Origin: Acidimicrobiales bacterium
GTDB lineage: Bacteria > Actinomycetota > Acidimicrobiia > Acidimicrobiales > Aldehydirespiratoraceae
Direction of reading: 5' to 3'
Assembly: GCA_029263215.1 (NCBI GenBank)
Contig: JAJCXY010000126.1
Coordinates: forward strand, 1-64,000
Length of the DNA stretch: 64,000 bases
Part shown: positions 17,372 to 25,639 of the stretch, piece by piece
Numbering within the stretch: position 1 is the first letter of the stretch
How the letters are laid out: every line of letters begins with the position of its first letter
Notes under the pieces: model-generated
Told to the model about the DNA's origin: nothing
What the model saw: the letters and a program-made list of their open reading frames with translations, nothing else
Database searches by the model: none
Program-made: the position numbers and the translations under genes

Positions 17372-17379
17372 CCGAATCC

Positions 17380-18000
17380 ATGCCAGCCGCGGCCACGATG
17401 GCCACCTTCGCCGCCTTCGCCTTCGTGCTGGTGATCGTTCCCGGTCCGAGCGTCCTGTTCATCATCGGTCGCGGTGTGGCATTGGGGCCGAGAGCGGCAC
17501 TCCAGACCGTCGTCGGCAACACCATCGGAGCGGTGGTGCTGGTATTGATCGTCTCGGCCGGTCTCGGCCCCCTACTCGACCGATCAGAGCTCCTGTTCGA
17601 CCTGATTCGCTGGTTCGGTGCGGGCTACCTGATCTTCCTCGGAGTACAGGCCATCCGAAGAAGAGGCTCCCACCCAGCCGAGGACGACCCGCTCTCGATC
17701 CCCTCATCACGCACCCACATCCGCGACGGTTTCGTCGTGGGGGTCACCAACCCCAAACTGGCCGTGTTTCTCGCCGCGGTGCTCCCCCAGTTCGTCGAAA
17801 CTGATAGCGACACAGCGCTACAGATCGCGGTGTTCGGCGCCATCTTCGCGATCGTCGCCCTCGTGTCCGACGGAGCGTGGGGCGTGGCTGCCGGATCGGC
17901 TCGCCATTGGCTGGGCCGATCACCGCGCCGACTCGAACGCCTCACCATGGGTGGCGGCCTCCTCATGATCGCGGTCGGCATCGCGGTAGCGGCGCACTAG
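17380..18000 (+). CDS. LysE/RhtB-family amino-acid or metabolite exporter
   Basis: A 206-residue inner-membrane protein with about six hydrophobic helices. The LysE signature near the N-terminus reads LVIVPGPSVLFIIGRGVALGPRAALQTVVGNTIGAVV. A second family block, FVVGVTNPKLAVFLAAVLPQF, lies at about residues 117-137. It is divergent from tetR and shares the intergenic operator candidate, so it may be controlled by that regulator. The exported compound is unknown. Confidence 0.88.
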   Translation: MPAAATMATFAAFAFVLVIVPGPSVLFIIGRGVALGPRAALQTVVGNTIGAVVLVLIVSAGLGPLLDRSELLFDLIRWFGAGYLIFLGVQAIRRRGSHPAEDDPLSIPSSRTHIRDGFVVGVTNPKLAVFLAAVLPQFVETDSDTALQIAVFGAIFAIVALVSDGAWGVAAGSARHWLGRSPRRLERLTMGGGLLMIAVGIAVAAH

Positions 18001-18018
18001 CACCCACCTCGGGGAGCG

Positions 18019-18993
18019 TCAGACCAGCGAGGAGAGCGAGACGTGAGGCCTTGCTCCGATGTGGGAGATGATCTCACCCGCCGCGATACTCCCCATCTCC
18101 GCACAGCGTTGGAGGCTCGCGCCGGTGGCGATGCCGTGCAGGAAGCCTGATGCGTAGAGGTCGCCGGCGCCAGTGGCATCTACCAGCTGCTCGACGACAC
18201 TCGCCGGCACAACGATCGTGTCGTCGGGGGTGACCACGACCGACCCCTTCGCCGACCGGGTGATAGCGGCCATCGGAACGAGATCGGTGATCTTGCGGGC
18301 CGCGGCATCGAAATCATCGGTCTCGAAGAGTGATGTGATCTCCGACTCGTTGGCGAAGACCAGATCCACCTTGTCGCTGAACAGGTCGAGCCATTCACGG
18401 CGATGACGATCGACACAGAACGAATCCGACAGGGTCATCGACACGGTGCGTCCCGCCTCGCTCGCCACATCCATTGCCCGACGAATGGCCGCCTTGGCGA
18501 CGTCGGTGTCGTAGAGGTAGCCCTCGCAATAGGTGATCGCCGCCGAGGCGACCAGAGCTTCATCGATATCCTCGGGCGCGAGAACCGCGGAGATCCCCAG
18601 GAAGGTGTTCATCGTGCGCTCGGCATCGGGCGTGACCTGGATCAAGCAGCGAGCCGTGGGGTCGCCGGAAGGGGAAGGGGCAACGTCGAAGCCGACACCG
18701 GCGGCCCTGAGGTCGTGGGCAAACACCTCACCGAGCTGATCGGCTCGGACCTTGCCGATGTAGGCCGCCACACCACCGAGGCTGGCCACGCCCGCCATGG
18801 TGTTGGCCGCGGAACCACCGGATGCCTCGATGCCGGGAGGCATGGAGTCGTAGAGCGAGGTGGCCCGATCGGAGTCGATCAGGGTCATCGCTCCCTTGGC
18901 GAGCGAATGCTCCGTGATGAACTCCTCATCGACGGTGGCGATTACGTCAACGATCGCATTGCCGACGCCGACTACGTCGAGGGTGGGGTCCAC
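18019..18993 (-). CDS. PfkB-family sugar/nucleoside kinase, probably adenosine kinase
   Basis: 324-residue ribokinase-fold kinase. Substrate-side motifs are VGNAIVDVIATVDEEF at the N-terminus and SGGSAANTMAGVASLGG. The anion-hole/catalytic-base motif DATGAGDLYASGF is near residue 275. The layout matches bacterial adenosine-kinase-type PfkB proteins. It would phosphorylate adenosine to AMP, alternative to the deaminase encoded 9 kb upstream. The GTG start has GGAG seven bases before it. It converges on the LysE gene. Confidence 0.82.
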   Translation of the reverse strand: MDPTLDVVGVGNAIVDVIATVDEEFITEHSLAKGAMTLIDSDRATSLYDSMPPGIEASGGSAANTMAGVASLGGVAAYIGKVRADQLGEVFAHDLRAAGVGFDVAPSPSGDPTARCLIQVTPDAERTMNTFLGISAVLAPEDIDEALVASAAITYCEGYLYDTDVAKAAIRRAMDVASEAGRTVSMTLSDSFCVDRHRREWLDLFSDKVDLVFANESEITSLFETDDFDAAARKITDLVPMAAITRSAKGSVVVTPDDTIVVPASVVEQLVDATGAGDLYASGFLHGIATGASLQRCAEMGSIAAGEIISHIGARPHVSLSSLV

Positions 18994-19046
18994 AGTTGGC
19001 TCCGGGCAGGGATCAAGAACCCGCTGACCTTACCCGGCCCGAAGGG

Positions 19047-19184
19047 TCAGGCCGCGACTTCGAGTCCGCGACCTTCGGCGATCGCTCGCGCGAACTCCTC
19101 ATCGTCGATTTCGGACTGGGGTTCGGGCCACTCGGCCCAATCCTCAATGTCCCAGGTGATCGGTTCCTGCTGTTCACGCCGCAC
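19047..19184 (-). CDS. Probable small acidic, tryptophan-rich protein (45 residues)
   Basis: Short minus-strand frame in an otherwise gene-free 300-base gap. It reads VRREQQEPITWDIEDW, then AEWPEPQSEIDDEEFARAIA, then EGRGLEVAA. The composition is coherent: three tryptophans, a strongly acidic middle and a helical end, unlike a random antisense frame. The GTG at 19184 is the preferred start; a TTG 36 bases upstream is possible. No clear Shine-Dalgarno. I do not recognise a family. Confidence 0.45.
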   Translation of the reverse strand: MRREQQEPITWDIEDWAEWPEPQSEIDDEEFARAIAEGRGLEVAA

Positions 19185-19285
19185 GAAAGACCCGCTTTCT
19201 CTTGATCCGCACAACCAGTGAACCCCAGATCGGTATTACATGGGTGTCGTTCTTCTTACGGTCCCGTGTCGGTTGCAACGGTGGC

Positions 19286-19291
19286 TAGCCT
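19286..19291 (+). promoter_or_regulatory. Leaderless-type -10 (TAGCCT) of pepN
   Basis: TAGCCT lies ten bases before the ATG at 19302. The open frame extends 84 bases further upstream, but the hexamer and protein family both favour 19302. Confidence 0.45.
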
Positions 19292-19301
19292 CACAATCAC
19301 G

Positions 19302-21869
19302 ATGAATTCGCCCGACCCGCGCCTCCCGCGCCATGTGGTGCCCCGACACTACGAACTCTTGCTCGAACCCGACCTCGGCTCCGCCAGCTTCGCCGGCGAG
19401 GTCGCCATAAGCGTCGATGTCGAGGTGCCCACGACCTCGATCGTCTGCAACGCCGCCGAACTCGACATCACCGATGTCGTCATCCGCTGCGGCGACAGTG
19501 AGTGGATCCCCACCATCCAACTCGACCCCGACACCGAGCGCCTCACCCTCCTCACCGACACCGACGTGCCGGCCGGCGAGGCCGAGATCCGCGCCTCCTT
19601 CGGCGGCATCCTCAACGACCAGCTCAGAGGCTTCTACCGCTCGACCTACAGCGACGAAGACGGCGTCGAGCACACCATCGCCACCACCCAGTTCCAGTCC
19701 ACCGACGCGCGGCGAGCATTCCCGTGCTGGGACGAACCGGAGTGGAAAGCCACCTTCTCAACCACCCTCGTGGTCGAAGCCGACGACCTCGCGATCACCA
19801 ACACCGCCGAACTCGAATCGTCGGCGCTCGACGACGGGCGTCGCCGGGTGCGCTACGCCACGACCATGCCGATGTCCACATATCTGGTGGCCTTCGTAGT
19901 GGGCCCACTCGAGGCCACCGAAGCAGTGGACGGGGGCGGTGTGCCCGTGCGGGTCGTGCATCGGCCGGGCCAGGGGCACCTCACCACTTTCGCCCTCGAT
20001 GTCGCCGTTCACGCACTCGAATGGTTTGCCGACTACTACGCGATCCCCTACCCCTCCGACAAGGTCGACCTGATCGCCATCCCCGACTTCGCCTTCGGGG
20101 CGATGGAGAACCTGGGCTGCGTCACCTTTCGAGAGGTCCTCCTCCTGATCGATCCAGAGAGTTCGAGCCAACCCGAACTCCAGCACGTCGCCGACGTGAT
20201 CAACCACGAGCTTGCCCACATGTGGTTCGGCGACCTCGTCACGATGCGCTGGTGGGAAGGGATCTGGTTGAACGAGGCCTTCGCCACCTTCATGGAGGTG
20301 GCCTGCTCGCATGCTTACCGCCCTGATTGGCGGGTCTGGGACACTTTCGCGAGATCCCGCTCGGCGGCATTCGCTGTCGATGCTCTCGCGAGTACCCGGC
20401 CGATCGAATTCGCGGTCATCACGCCCGAGGATGCCGAGGGCATGTACGACCTGCTCACCTATGAGAAGGGCGCCGCCGTGGTACGCATGCTCGAGCAACA
20501 TCTCGGAATCGAGACGTTCCGAGAGGGTGTTCGCCAGTACCTCCGTCGCCACGCCTACGCAAACACCGAGACGAGCGATCTCTGGGATGTGCTCGAAGAA
20601 GTCAGCCATCAACCGGTTCGAGAGATGATGACCGGCTGGATCTTCCAGGGCGGCCATCCCATCGTCACCACCGAGACCACCCCCCACGGCCTGAAAGTGA
20701 GCCAACACCACTTCACCCTCGACCCCGGGGCCGCCGACGATCGCCGGTGGGCAGTTCCCCTGCAGGTGGCGACACGAGGCTCTGAACACAACGTATTGCT
20801 GGGCACAGAATCGCTCACCCTCACCGGGGTCGTCGATCCGGTGATCACCGCCAACAGCAGCGGCTCGGGGTTCTTTCGCTCCCGGATCGACCCACTCCTC
20901 ATCGATCGCATCATCGCAACCGGGCTTTCTGCCCGGAGCCCGGCCGAACGCCACACCATCGCCGATGATGCCTGGGCGATCACCGTCGCCGGGAGGCTCT
21001 CCGCCTCCGACTATCTCAGGCTCGCGACGGCGTTCACCGACGAGGACGACCTGAATGTCTGGCAGGCTCTCGGCTCCGGCTTGGCCGCGCTTGTGCGCCT
21101 CGTCGACGACGCCAACGCCCCCGTCCTGCGGCAGCGAATCGGCGAGGTCGTCAAACCCGCTCTCAGCCGCCTCGGCACCGATCCCCGACCAGGCGACGAC
21201 GACCGCTCCGCCGAGCTCAGAGCCACCCTCATCCGCCTGATGGGCGTGGTGGTGGAGGACCAAGACACGATCCATGAGTCGCGCAACCGTCTCGACCACG
21301 ACGATCCCACGATTGCCTCCGCCTCGCTGAGCGTGGTGGCCCACAACGGCGACGACTCGGATTTCGATCTTGTTCGCGCCGCTTGGAAGGGCGCCGGTGA
21401 TCCCCAGGCCGAGGTACGAAACCTCCGGGCCCTCGCCGACTTCCCCGCCATCGATCTGATCGACCGTCTCCTGTCCGACATCAGCAGTAGTGAAGTGCGC
21501 ACCCAGGACGCCCCGTATGTGATCAGCCGGGCCCTGGCCAATCGCCATGCGGGAAGCCACGTCTGGCGTTACGTCGTCGCCAACTGGACTGATCTCACCG
21601 ATCGGTTCCCCAGCAACTCGATTCCGCGGATGCTGTCTGGCGTGGTTTTCCTCGACGACCCCGACTCGGTGGCGAGCGTGGCCGGCTTCATCGCCGATCA
21701 TCCCATCCCCCAAGCAGGCCTACAGGTCGACCAGCACCTCGAACGGCAACGGATCAACACCGCGATGAAGGCCCGCGAGATTCCTCGGTTCGGACCCTCG
21801 CTCACCTCGGGCCAACGGGCCAGCCCACGTGATTCCCTCATGGGCCCGAGTGGCCGGGCCGATAGCTGA
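19302..21869 (+). CDS. pepN: Aminopeptidase N, M1 family
   Basis: Zinc aminopeptidase removing N-terminal residues from peptides in the cytoplasm; 855 residues. The exopeptidase motif GAMEN is at residues 266-270. The zinc site is HELAH at 302-306, with the third ligand Glu325 in NEAF. The catalytic tyrosine region lies in the GMYDLLTYEKGA block. The C-terminal third is an ERAP1-like helical domain. No signal peptide. It follows the PepN layout of actinobacteria. Two bases separate it from the phosphoesterase gene, so the two are probably co-transcribed. Confidence 0.93.
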   Translation: MNSPDPRLPRHVVPRHYELLLEPDLGSASFAGEVAISVDVEVPTTSIVCNAAELDITDVVIRCGDSEWIPTIQLDPDTERLTLLTDTDVPAGEAEIRASFGGILNDQLRGFYRSTYSDEDGVEHTIATTQFQSTDARRAFPCWDEPEWKATFSTTLVVEADDLAITNTAELESSALDDGRRRVRYATTMPMSTYLVAFVVGPLEATEAVDGGGVPVRVVHRPGQGHLTTFALDVAVHALEWFADYYAIPYPSDKVDLIAIPDFAFGAMENLGCVTFREVLLLIDPESSSQPELQHVADVINHELAHMWFGDLVTMRWWEGIWLNEAFATFMEVACSHAYRPDWRVWDTFARSRSAAFAVDALASTRPIEFAVITPEDAEGMYDLLTYEKGAAVVRMLEQHLGIETFREGVRQYLRRHAYANTETSDLWDVLEEVSHQPVREMMTGWIFQGGHPIVTTETTPHGLKVSQHHFTLDPGAADDRRWAVPLQVATRGSEHNVLLGTESLTLTGVVDPVITANSSGSGFFRSRIDPLLIDRIIATGLSARSPAERHTIADDAWAITVAGRLSASDYLRLATAFTDEDDLNVWQALGSGLAALVRLVDDANAPVLRQRIGEVVKPALSRLGTDPRPGDDDRSAELRATLIRLMGVVVEDQDTIHESRNRLDHDDPTIASASLSVVAHNGDDSDFDLVRAAWKGAGDPQAEVRNLRALADFPAIDLIDRLLSDISSSEVRTQDAPYVISRALANRHAGSHVWRYVVANWTDLTDRFPSNSIPRMLSGVVFLDDPDSVASVAGFIADHPIPQAGLQVDQHLERQRINTAMKAREIPRFGPSLTSGQRASPRDSLMGPSGRADS

Positions 21870-21871
21870 TC

Positions 21872-23044
21872 GTGGCTCCGATTCTCCCCTTCACCAAGCG
21901 ACCGACCGTGGAGATTTTTGCGGTCGAGGACACGCGTGCCCAGATCACCTGGCGGCGCCTGCCCGCCGGCGAGTTGACCATCCGGGCCGACGACACCGAG
22001 CAGGTCCTCGGAGAGGGGGGTCGAGCCGGCGCGGCCGAAATCTCCTCGCTAGATCCGTCCACCACCAACTCGATTCCCCTACTGATCGACGGCCGCGAAA
22101 TCAGCCGGCACACCATCTCGACCCACGACTCACTCGGCGCCGAACCTCTCACCCGCATCGCGACGCTCAGCGATCTACATCTGGGTGAGGAGGGTTTCGG
22201 GCTGGTGAAGGAGATGCGATACGGCGGCCCGGACCCCTACCCACTGCGCTGCGCCCAGGCTGCAGCTCGTGAGGCGGTGGCTTGGGGGGCGGAACTCCTG
22301 GTGATCAAGGGCGACATCACCAATGAGGGTCACGACCGCGAGTGGGAGATGTTCGACGAACTACTCGCCGGCGTTCCCGTTCCCGTTCTGGCCATTCCCG
22401 GCAACCACGATGTGGTCGGCACTCCCCTATCCGCCGATGCCACCAGCGCGCTTCAAGCCCGGGGTCTCTTTCCCGAGCCCGTGCACAGCTTCGACATGGC
22501 CGGTGTTCGAATCGTGGCTGTCGACTCGACGATCCCGGGTCACAACTGGGGTCGGATCGGATGCTGGATCGACGAACTCTCCGCCGCTGTCGATGTCGAC
22601 CGGCCGGTCCTCATCTTCACCCACCATCACATCGAAGACCGAGTGCTGCCCCGCTTCTGGCCTCCCGGCATCCGTCGCCATGACGGCGCTCCCGTGCTCG
22701 ACCAGCTCCTGGCCATCAACCCCGACATCGTGTTGTCCTCGGGCCACACCCACCGCAACCGGATACGTAGGCACGGCACCGCACTGATCACCGAAGTGTC
22801 GTCCACCAAGGACTTCCCAGGGGTGTGGGCGGGCTACGCCATCCACGACACGGGCATCCGCCAGTCGGTGCGCCGTATCACCGAGCCCGAGTGCATCGGC
22901 TGGACCGATCACACCCACGCCGCGGTGGCGGGCATTTGGGGTCTGTGGTCGCCGGGTCGACTCGACCAGCGCAGCCGCACCCACCACTGGAACGTGAAGC
23001 GAGATGCCCCTGCTGTCGGAGGATCGGGCCTACTGCACGCCTGA
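21872..23044 (+). CDS. Calcineurin-like metallophosphoesterase
   Basis: 390 residues. All phosphoesterase blocks are present in order: SDLHLGE (DxH), KGDITNEG (GDxxx), IPGNHD, THHHIED and SGHTHRN (GHxH), giving a two-metal site. Residues 1-90 form a separate beta-rich N-terminal region that I do not recognise. Members cleave cyclic nucleotides, nucleotides or phospholipids, and the substrate cannot be told here. The GTG start is two bases after the pepN stop. Confidence 0.88.
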   Translation: MAPILPFTKRPTVEIFAVEDTRAQITWRRLPAGELTIRADDTEQVLGEGGRAGAAEISSLDPSTTNSIPLLIDGREISRHTISTHDSLGAEPLTRIATLSDLHLGEEGFGLVKEMRYGGPDPYPLRCAQAAAREAVAWGAELLVIKGDITNEGHDREWEMFDELLAGVPVPVLAIPGNHDVVGTPLSADATSALQARGLFPEPVHSFDMAGVRIVAVDSTIPGHNWGRIGCWIDELSAAVDVDRPVLIFTHHHIEDRVLPRFWPPGIRRHDGAPVLDQLLAINPDIVLSSGHTHRNRIRRHGTALITEVSSTKDFPGVWAGYAIHDTGIRQSVRRITEPECIGWTDHTHAAVAGIWGLWSPGRLDQRSRTHHWNVKRDAPAVGGSGLLHA

Positions 23045-23055
23045 TCGGCTGCGGT

Positions 23056-24006
23056 TCAGTCCTGCTCGCCCAACAGGCTGCGGGCATCGTCGATATCGGC
23101 CTTCAGCTGGTTGACGAGCTGGTCGATGCCTTCGAACTTCCGCTCGCTACGCAGGAACGCAGCGAAACAGACGCGCACTTCCTGGCCGTAGAGATCGCCA
23201 TCGAAATCGATGAGATGGGCCTCGAGCAGGGACTGCTCAGCATGCTCGTAGAAGGTGGGACGGCGTCCGATGTTGATGGCGCAAGGATGCCGCTCGCCGT
23301 CGGGCAGGGTGCACCAGCCGGCGTAGACCGCGTCGGCCGGCCACGACATCACCTTCGAGACCGGGATGTTGGCGGTTGGGAAGCCGATTTCACGGCCTCT
23401 CCGATCGCCGTACTGCACGACACCGCTCACCTCGTAGTACCGGCCGAGCATCTCCGCGGCCCTCGCCACATCGCCGCCGGCGAGGGCCCTACGGATCTTC
23501 GTGGACGAGACCGGCTCTCTCGCCTCGTCGTTGTGACGGATCAGCTCGAGTGCATGGACCTCGAAGCCGTAGTTCTCGCCCAGACGCGACAACCCCTCGA
23601 CGTTGCCCGACCGGCCTGCACCGAAGTGGAAGTCTTCGCCGACGACGATGGCCTTGGCGTTGAGTGCTCCGACGAAAACCTCCTCGACAAAGGTCTCGGC
23701 CGGCGTGGTCGCCCTTTCCTCATCGAAATGAATCACGTAGGCGTAGTCGATTCCCGCCGCCTCGATGAGTTCGAGTTTCTGGTCGAGGGTGGTGAGCAGG
23801 CGGGGAGCGCTCTCGGGCCGAACCACATGGGCGGGGTGGCCGTCGAAGGTGACTACCGCCGATGCCACACCGAGCCGTTCGGCCACCGATCTGACGGTGC
23901 GGAAGACTTCCTGGTGACCAACGTGCACGCCATCGAATACGCCGATGGTGCACGCCACAGAGATGGTGGGCGCAAGACGGTCGCGCTGGTCGTGAAGGAT
24001 TTCCAT
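23056..24006 (-). CDS. ribF: Bifunctional riboflavin kinase/FAD synthetase
   Basis: Makes FMN from riboflavin, then FAD; 316 residues. The N-terminal adenylyltransferase domain has TIGVFDGVHVGHQEVF, with the GxHxGH nucleotide motif, and SSTKIRRAL near residue 160. The C-terminal kinase domain (about 180-300) has GREIGFPTANI and the Glu in LLEAHLIDFDGDLYGQEV. The ATG at 24006 is chosen with GGAG nine bases upstream; a TTG three codons earlier is less likely. It lies downstream of truB but has its own promoter candidate. Confidence 0.94.
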   Translation of the reverse strand: MEILHDQRDRLAPTISVACTIGVFDGVHVGHQEVFRTVRSVAERLGVASAVVTFDGHPAHVVRPESAPRLLTTLDQKLELIEAAGIDYAYVIHFDEERATTPAETFVEEVFVGALNAKAIVVGEDFHFGAGRSGNVEGLSRLGENYGFEVHALELIRHNDEAREPVSSTKIRRALAGGDVARAAEMLGRYYEVSGVVQYGDRRGREIGFPTANIPVSKVMSWPADAVYAGWCTLPDGERHPCAINIGRRPTFYEHAEQSLLEAHLIDFDGDLYGQEVRVCFAAFLRSERKFEGIDQLVNQLKADIDDARSLLGEQD

Positions 24007-24035
24007 GGCAGCCAACTCCGAGAACGGTCAACGAG

Positions 24036-24041
24036 ACGCTA
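24036..24041 (-). promoter_or_regulatory. Candidate -10 (TAGCGT) of ribF, with a short leader
   Basis: The same TAGCGT hexamer as the leaderless promoters, but 29 bases before the ATG and followed by a GGAG Shine-Dalgarno. Confidence 0.4.
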
Positions 24042-24095
24042 TCGGCGCCACAACACACCCCCGCAGCCCGCTTGATCTGACCGGACCAGGCCGGA

Positions 24096-24980
24096 TCAGG
24101 CCGAGATGACCATAATGGGCTTGGCCCCGCCCTTGTGCGCCGCATACACGGCGAGGAGGCGATGATCGGCATCCACGACTGCCCATGGGCCGTCGCCGAC
24201 TACCCCGAGAACCTCCGTGGGCAGTACCTTGCCATGGCCAACCGCCACCGCCACCTCGGTGTTCACCACCACGTTAGGCAGGTGTTGCACGGCCGCTCTC
24301 ATCGGTAGCAACACAGGGTCTTCGATCGTGCCGGCATCGTCGAGCGTGAATCCGCCCACAGCGGTGCGCCGCAAGGAGCGCAGATGAGCACCTCCGCCCA
24401 ACGCGGCGCCGACATCAGCAGCCAGGGTGCGGACGTAGGTGCCCGACGAACAGTCGACCTCACAGCGCCAAACTCCCGGATCACCTGCCACCGGCTCGAC
24501 GTCGAAACGGTGGACGGTGACGGGGCGGGGCGGGCGATCGACCTCCTTGCCCTCGCGTGCCAGCTCATGGAGTCGCCTGCCGTTGATCTTCACTGCTGAC
24601 ACCATCGGAGGAATCTGCATGATGGAGCCGGTGAGAGCCGCCGCTGCGGCACGCACATCGCCGTCGACCACAGCTTCCATGTCGTGGGTGGCGGTGATGT
24701 CGCCCGCCGCATCGAGGGTGGACGTCTCGACGCCGAGCACGATCTCCCCCACGTACGACTTGGGGAGTTCGGTGACAAACCGCAGCAAGCGAGTGGCCCG
24801 GCCGACGCCGAGTACGAGCACGCCTGTGGCGTCGGGGTCGAGGGTTCCGGAGTGGCCGACCTTGCGCGTGCCGAGGATCCCCCGAGACTTGGCGACCACG
24901 TCATGACTCGTCCACCCGGCCGGCTTGTCGATCACGACAACGCCATCGGGTCCGGAGTCAGGCTTCGGGCTCGTCGTCAT
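24096..24980 (-). CDS. truB: tRNA pseudouridine(55) synthase TruB
   Basis: Isomerises U55 in the T-loop of tRNAs; 294 residues. The N-terminus VVVIDKPAGWTSHDVV is diagnostic. The catalytic aspartate is in GHSGTLDPDATGVLVLG, and the KSYVGEIVLGVETSTLDAAG block follows. A C-terminal PUA-like region ends the protein. The ATG at 24980 lies inside the end of rbfA (23-base overlap). A longer open frame upstream is only rbfA read in another frame. Confidence 0.95.
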   Translation of the reverse strand: MTTSPKPDSGPDGVVVIDKPAGWTSHDVVAKSRGILGTRKVGHSGTLDPDATGVLVLGVGRATRLLRFVTELPKSYVGEIVLGVETSTLDAAGDITATHDMEAVVDGDVRAAAAALTGSIMQIPPMVSAVKINGRRLHELAREGKEVDRPPRPVTVHRFDVEPVAGDPGVWRCEVDCSSGTYVRTLAADVGAALGGGAHLRSLRRTAVGGFTLDDAGTIEDPVLLPMRAAVQHLPNVVVNTEVAVAVGHGKVLPTEVLGVVGDGPWAVVDADHRLLAVYAAHKGGAKPIMVISA

Positions 24981-25320
24981 CTCGATTCCGGGGCTTGAGG
25001 AGATCTTCGATCCGCTGTGCAGATCGCAGCGTGGTGTCGGCCCGGAAGTGAAGGAGAGGTGCACGCCGTAGACGCGTCTGGGTTCCCACTGCGTGGCGCA
25101 GCCGGCCTGCGTGTTGGGCGAAAGCCACTTCGACCTCGGGATCGTCGTCGTCGTCGAGCGTCGTGAACCACACGATCGCCCGGCTGAGCTCACGATCGAC
25201 CTCAACCGAGGTGATCGACACCATGTCGAGCCGTTCGTCGTCGAGCTCCTCGAGCCCTTCGGCCACCACCCGGCGTATCAGCTCTCCCACCCGGGCACTC
25301 CTGTGGGTCTTGTTGGCCAT
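24958..25320 (-). CDS. rbfA: Ribosome-binding factor A
   Basis: Small KH-fold factor needed for 16S rRNA 5'-end maturation and cold adaptation; 120 residues. Family features are the N-terminus RSARVGELIRRVVAEGLEEL, MVSITSVEVDRELSRAIVWF, and the C-terminal FRADTTLRSAQRIEDLL. The tail is acidic. The ATG at 25320 shares one base with the DUF503 stop (TGATG). Confidence 0.94.
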   Translation of the reverse strand: MANKTHRSARVGELIRRVVAEGLEELDDERLDMVSITSVEVDRELSRAIVWFTTLDDDDDPEVEVAFAQHAGRLRHAVGTQTRLRRAPLLHFRADTTLRSAQRIEDLLKPRNRDDDEPEA

Positions 25321-25610
25321 CAGTCCTCCTCCAGCCATAGACGGGTCGCGCCGATCACCTCGAGCTCGGGGAACGACCACACGAACCGCTCGGCTTCGTC
25401 GATGATCTCAGCTGCATGCCCCACAGCACCGGAAACGGCCGCGACCCCGATCCCGGCCCTCTGCCATGTGTCTTGATGATCGACTTCCGCGACCGCCACA
25501 GGGTGACGGTTGCGCAGACCCTCGAGAACCGGCCGCAGCATCGAACGCTTCTCTTTCAACGACTGGCAGCCCGGGAACCGAACGTCCAACTCGAGGGCCA
25601 GGACATGCAC
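25320..25610 (-). CDS. DUF503 family protein
   Basis: 96-residue member of the small family usually found between infB and rbfA. Conserved opening HVLALELDVRFPGCQSLKEKRSML, then AEVDHQDTWQRAGIGVAAV. The function is unknown; a role in translation or ribosome assembly is suggested only by this constant position. The GTG at 25610 begins the conserved region. Confidence 0.88.
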   Translation of the reverse strand: MHVLALELDVRFPGCQSLKEKRSMLRPVLEGLRNRHPVAVAEVDHQDTWQRAGIGVAAVSGAVGHAAEIIDEAERFVWSFPELEVIGATRLWLEED

Positions 25611-25639
25611 GATGATGGTCCTGGCGCCCCGGGGTCGGA

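Noticed and set aside
19758..21713. 651-residue minus-strand frame opposite pepN
   Set aside because: Shadow of pepN; no domain pattern and no start signal.
22825..24075. 416-residue plus-strand frame opposite ribF
   Set aside because: It starts inside the phosphoesterase and runs antisense through ribF; no motifs.
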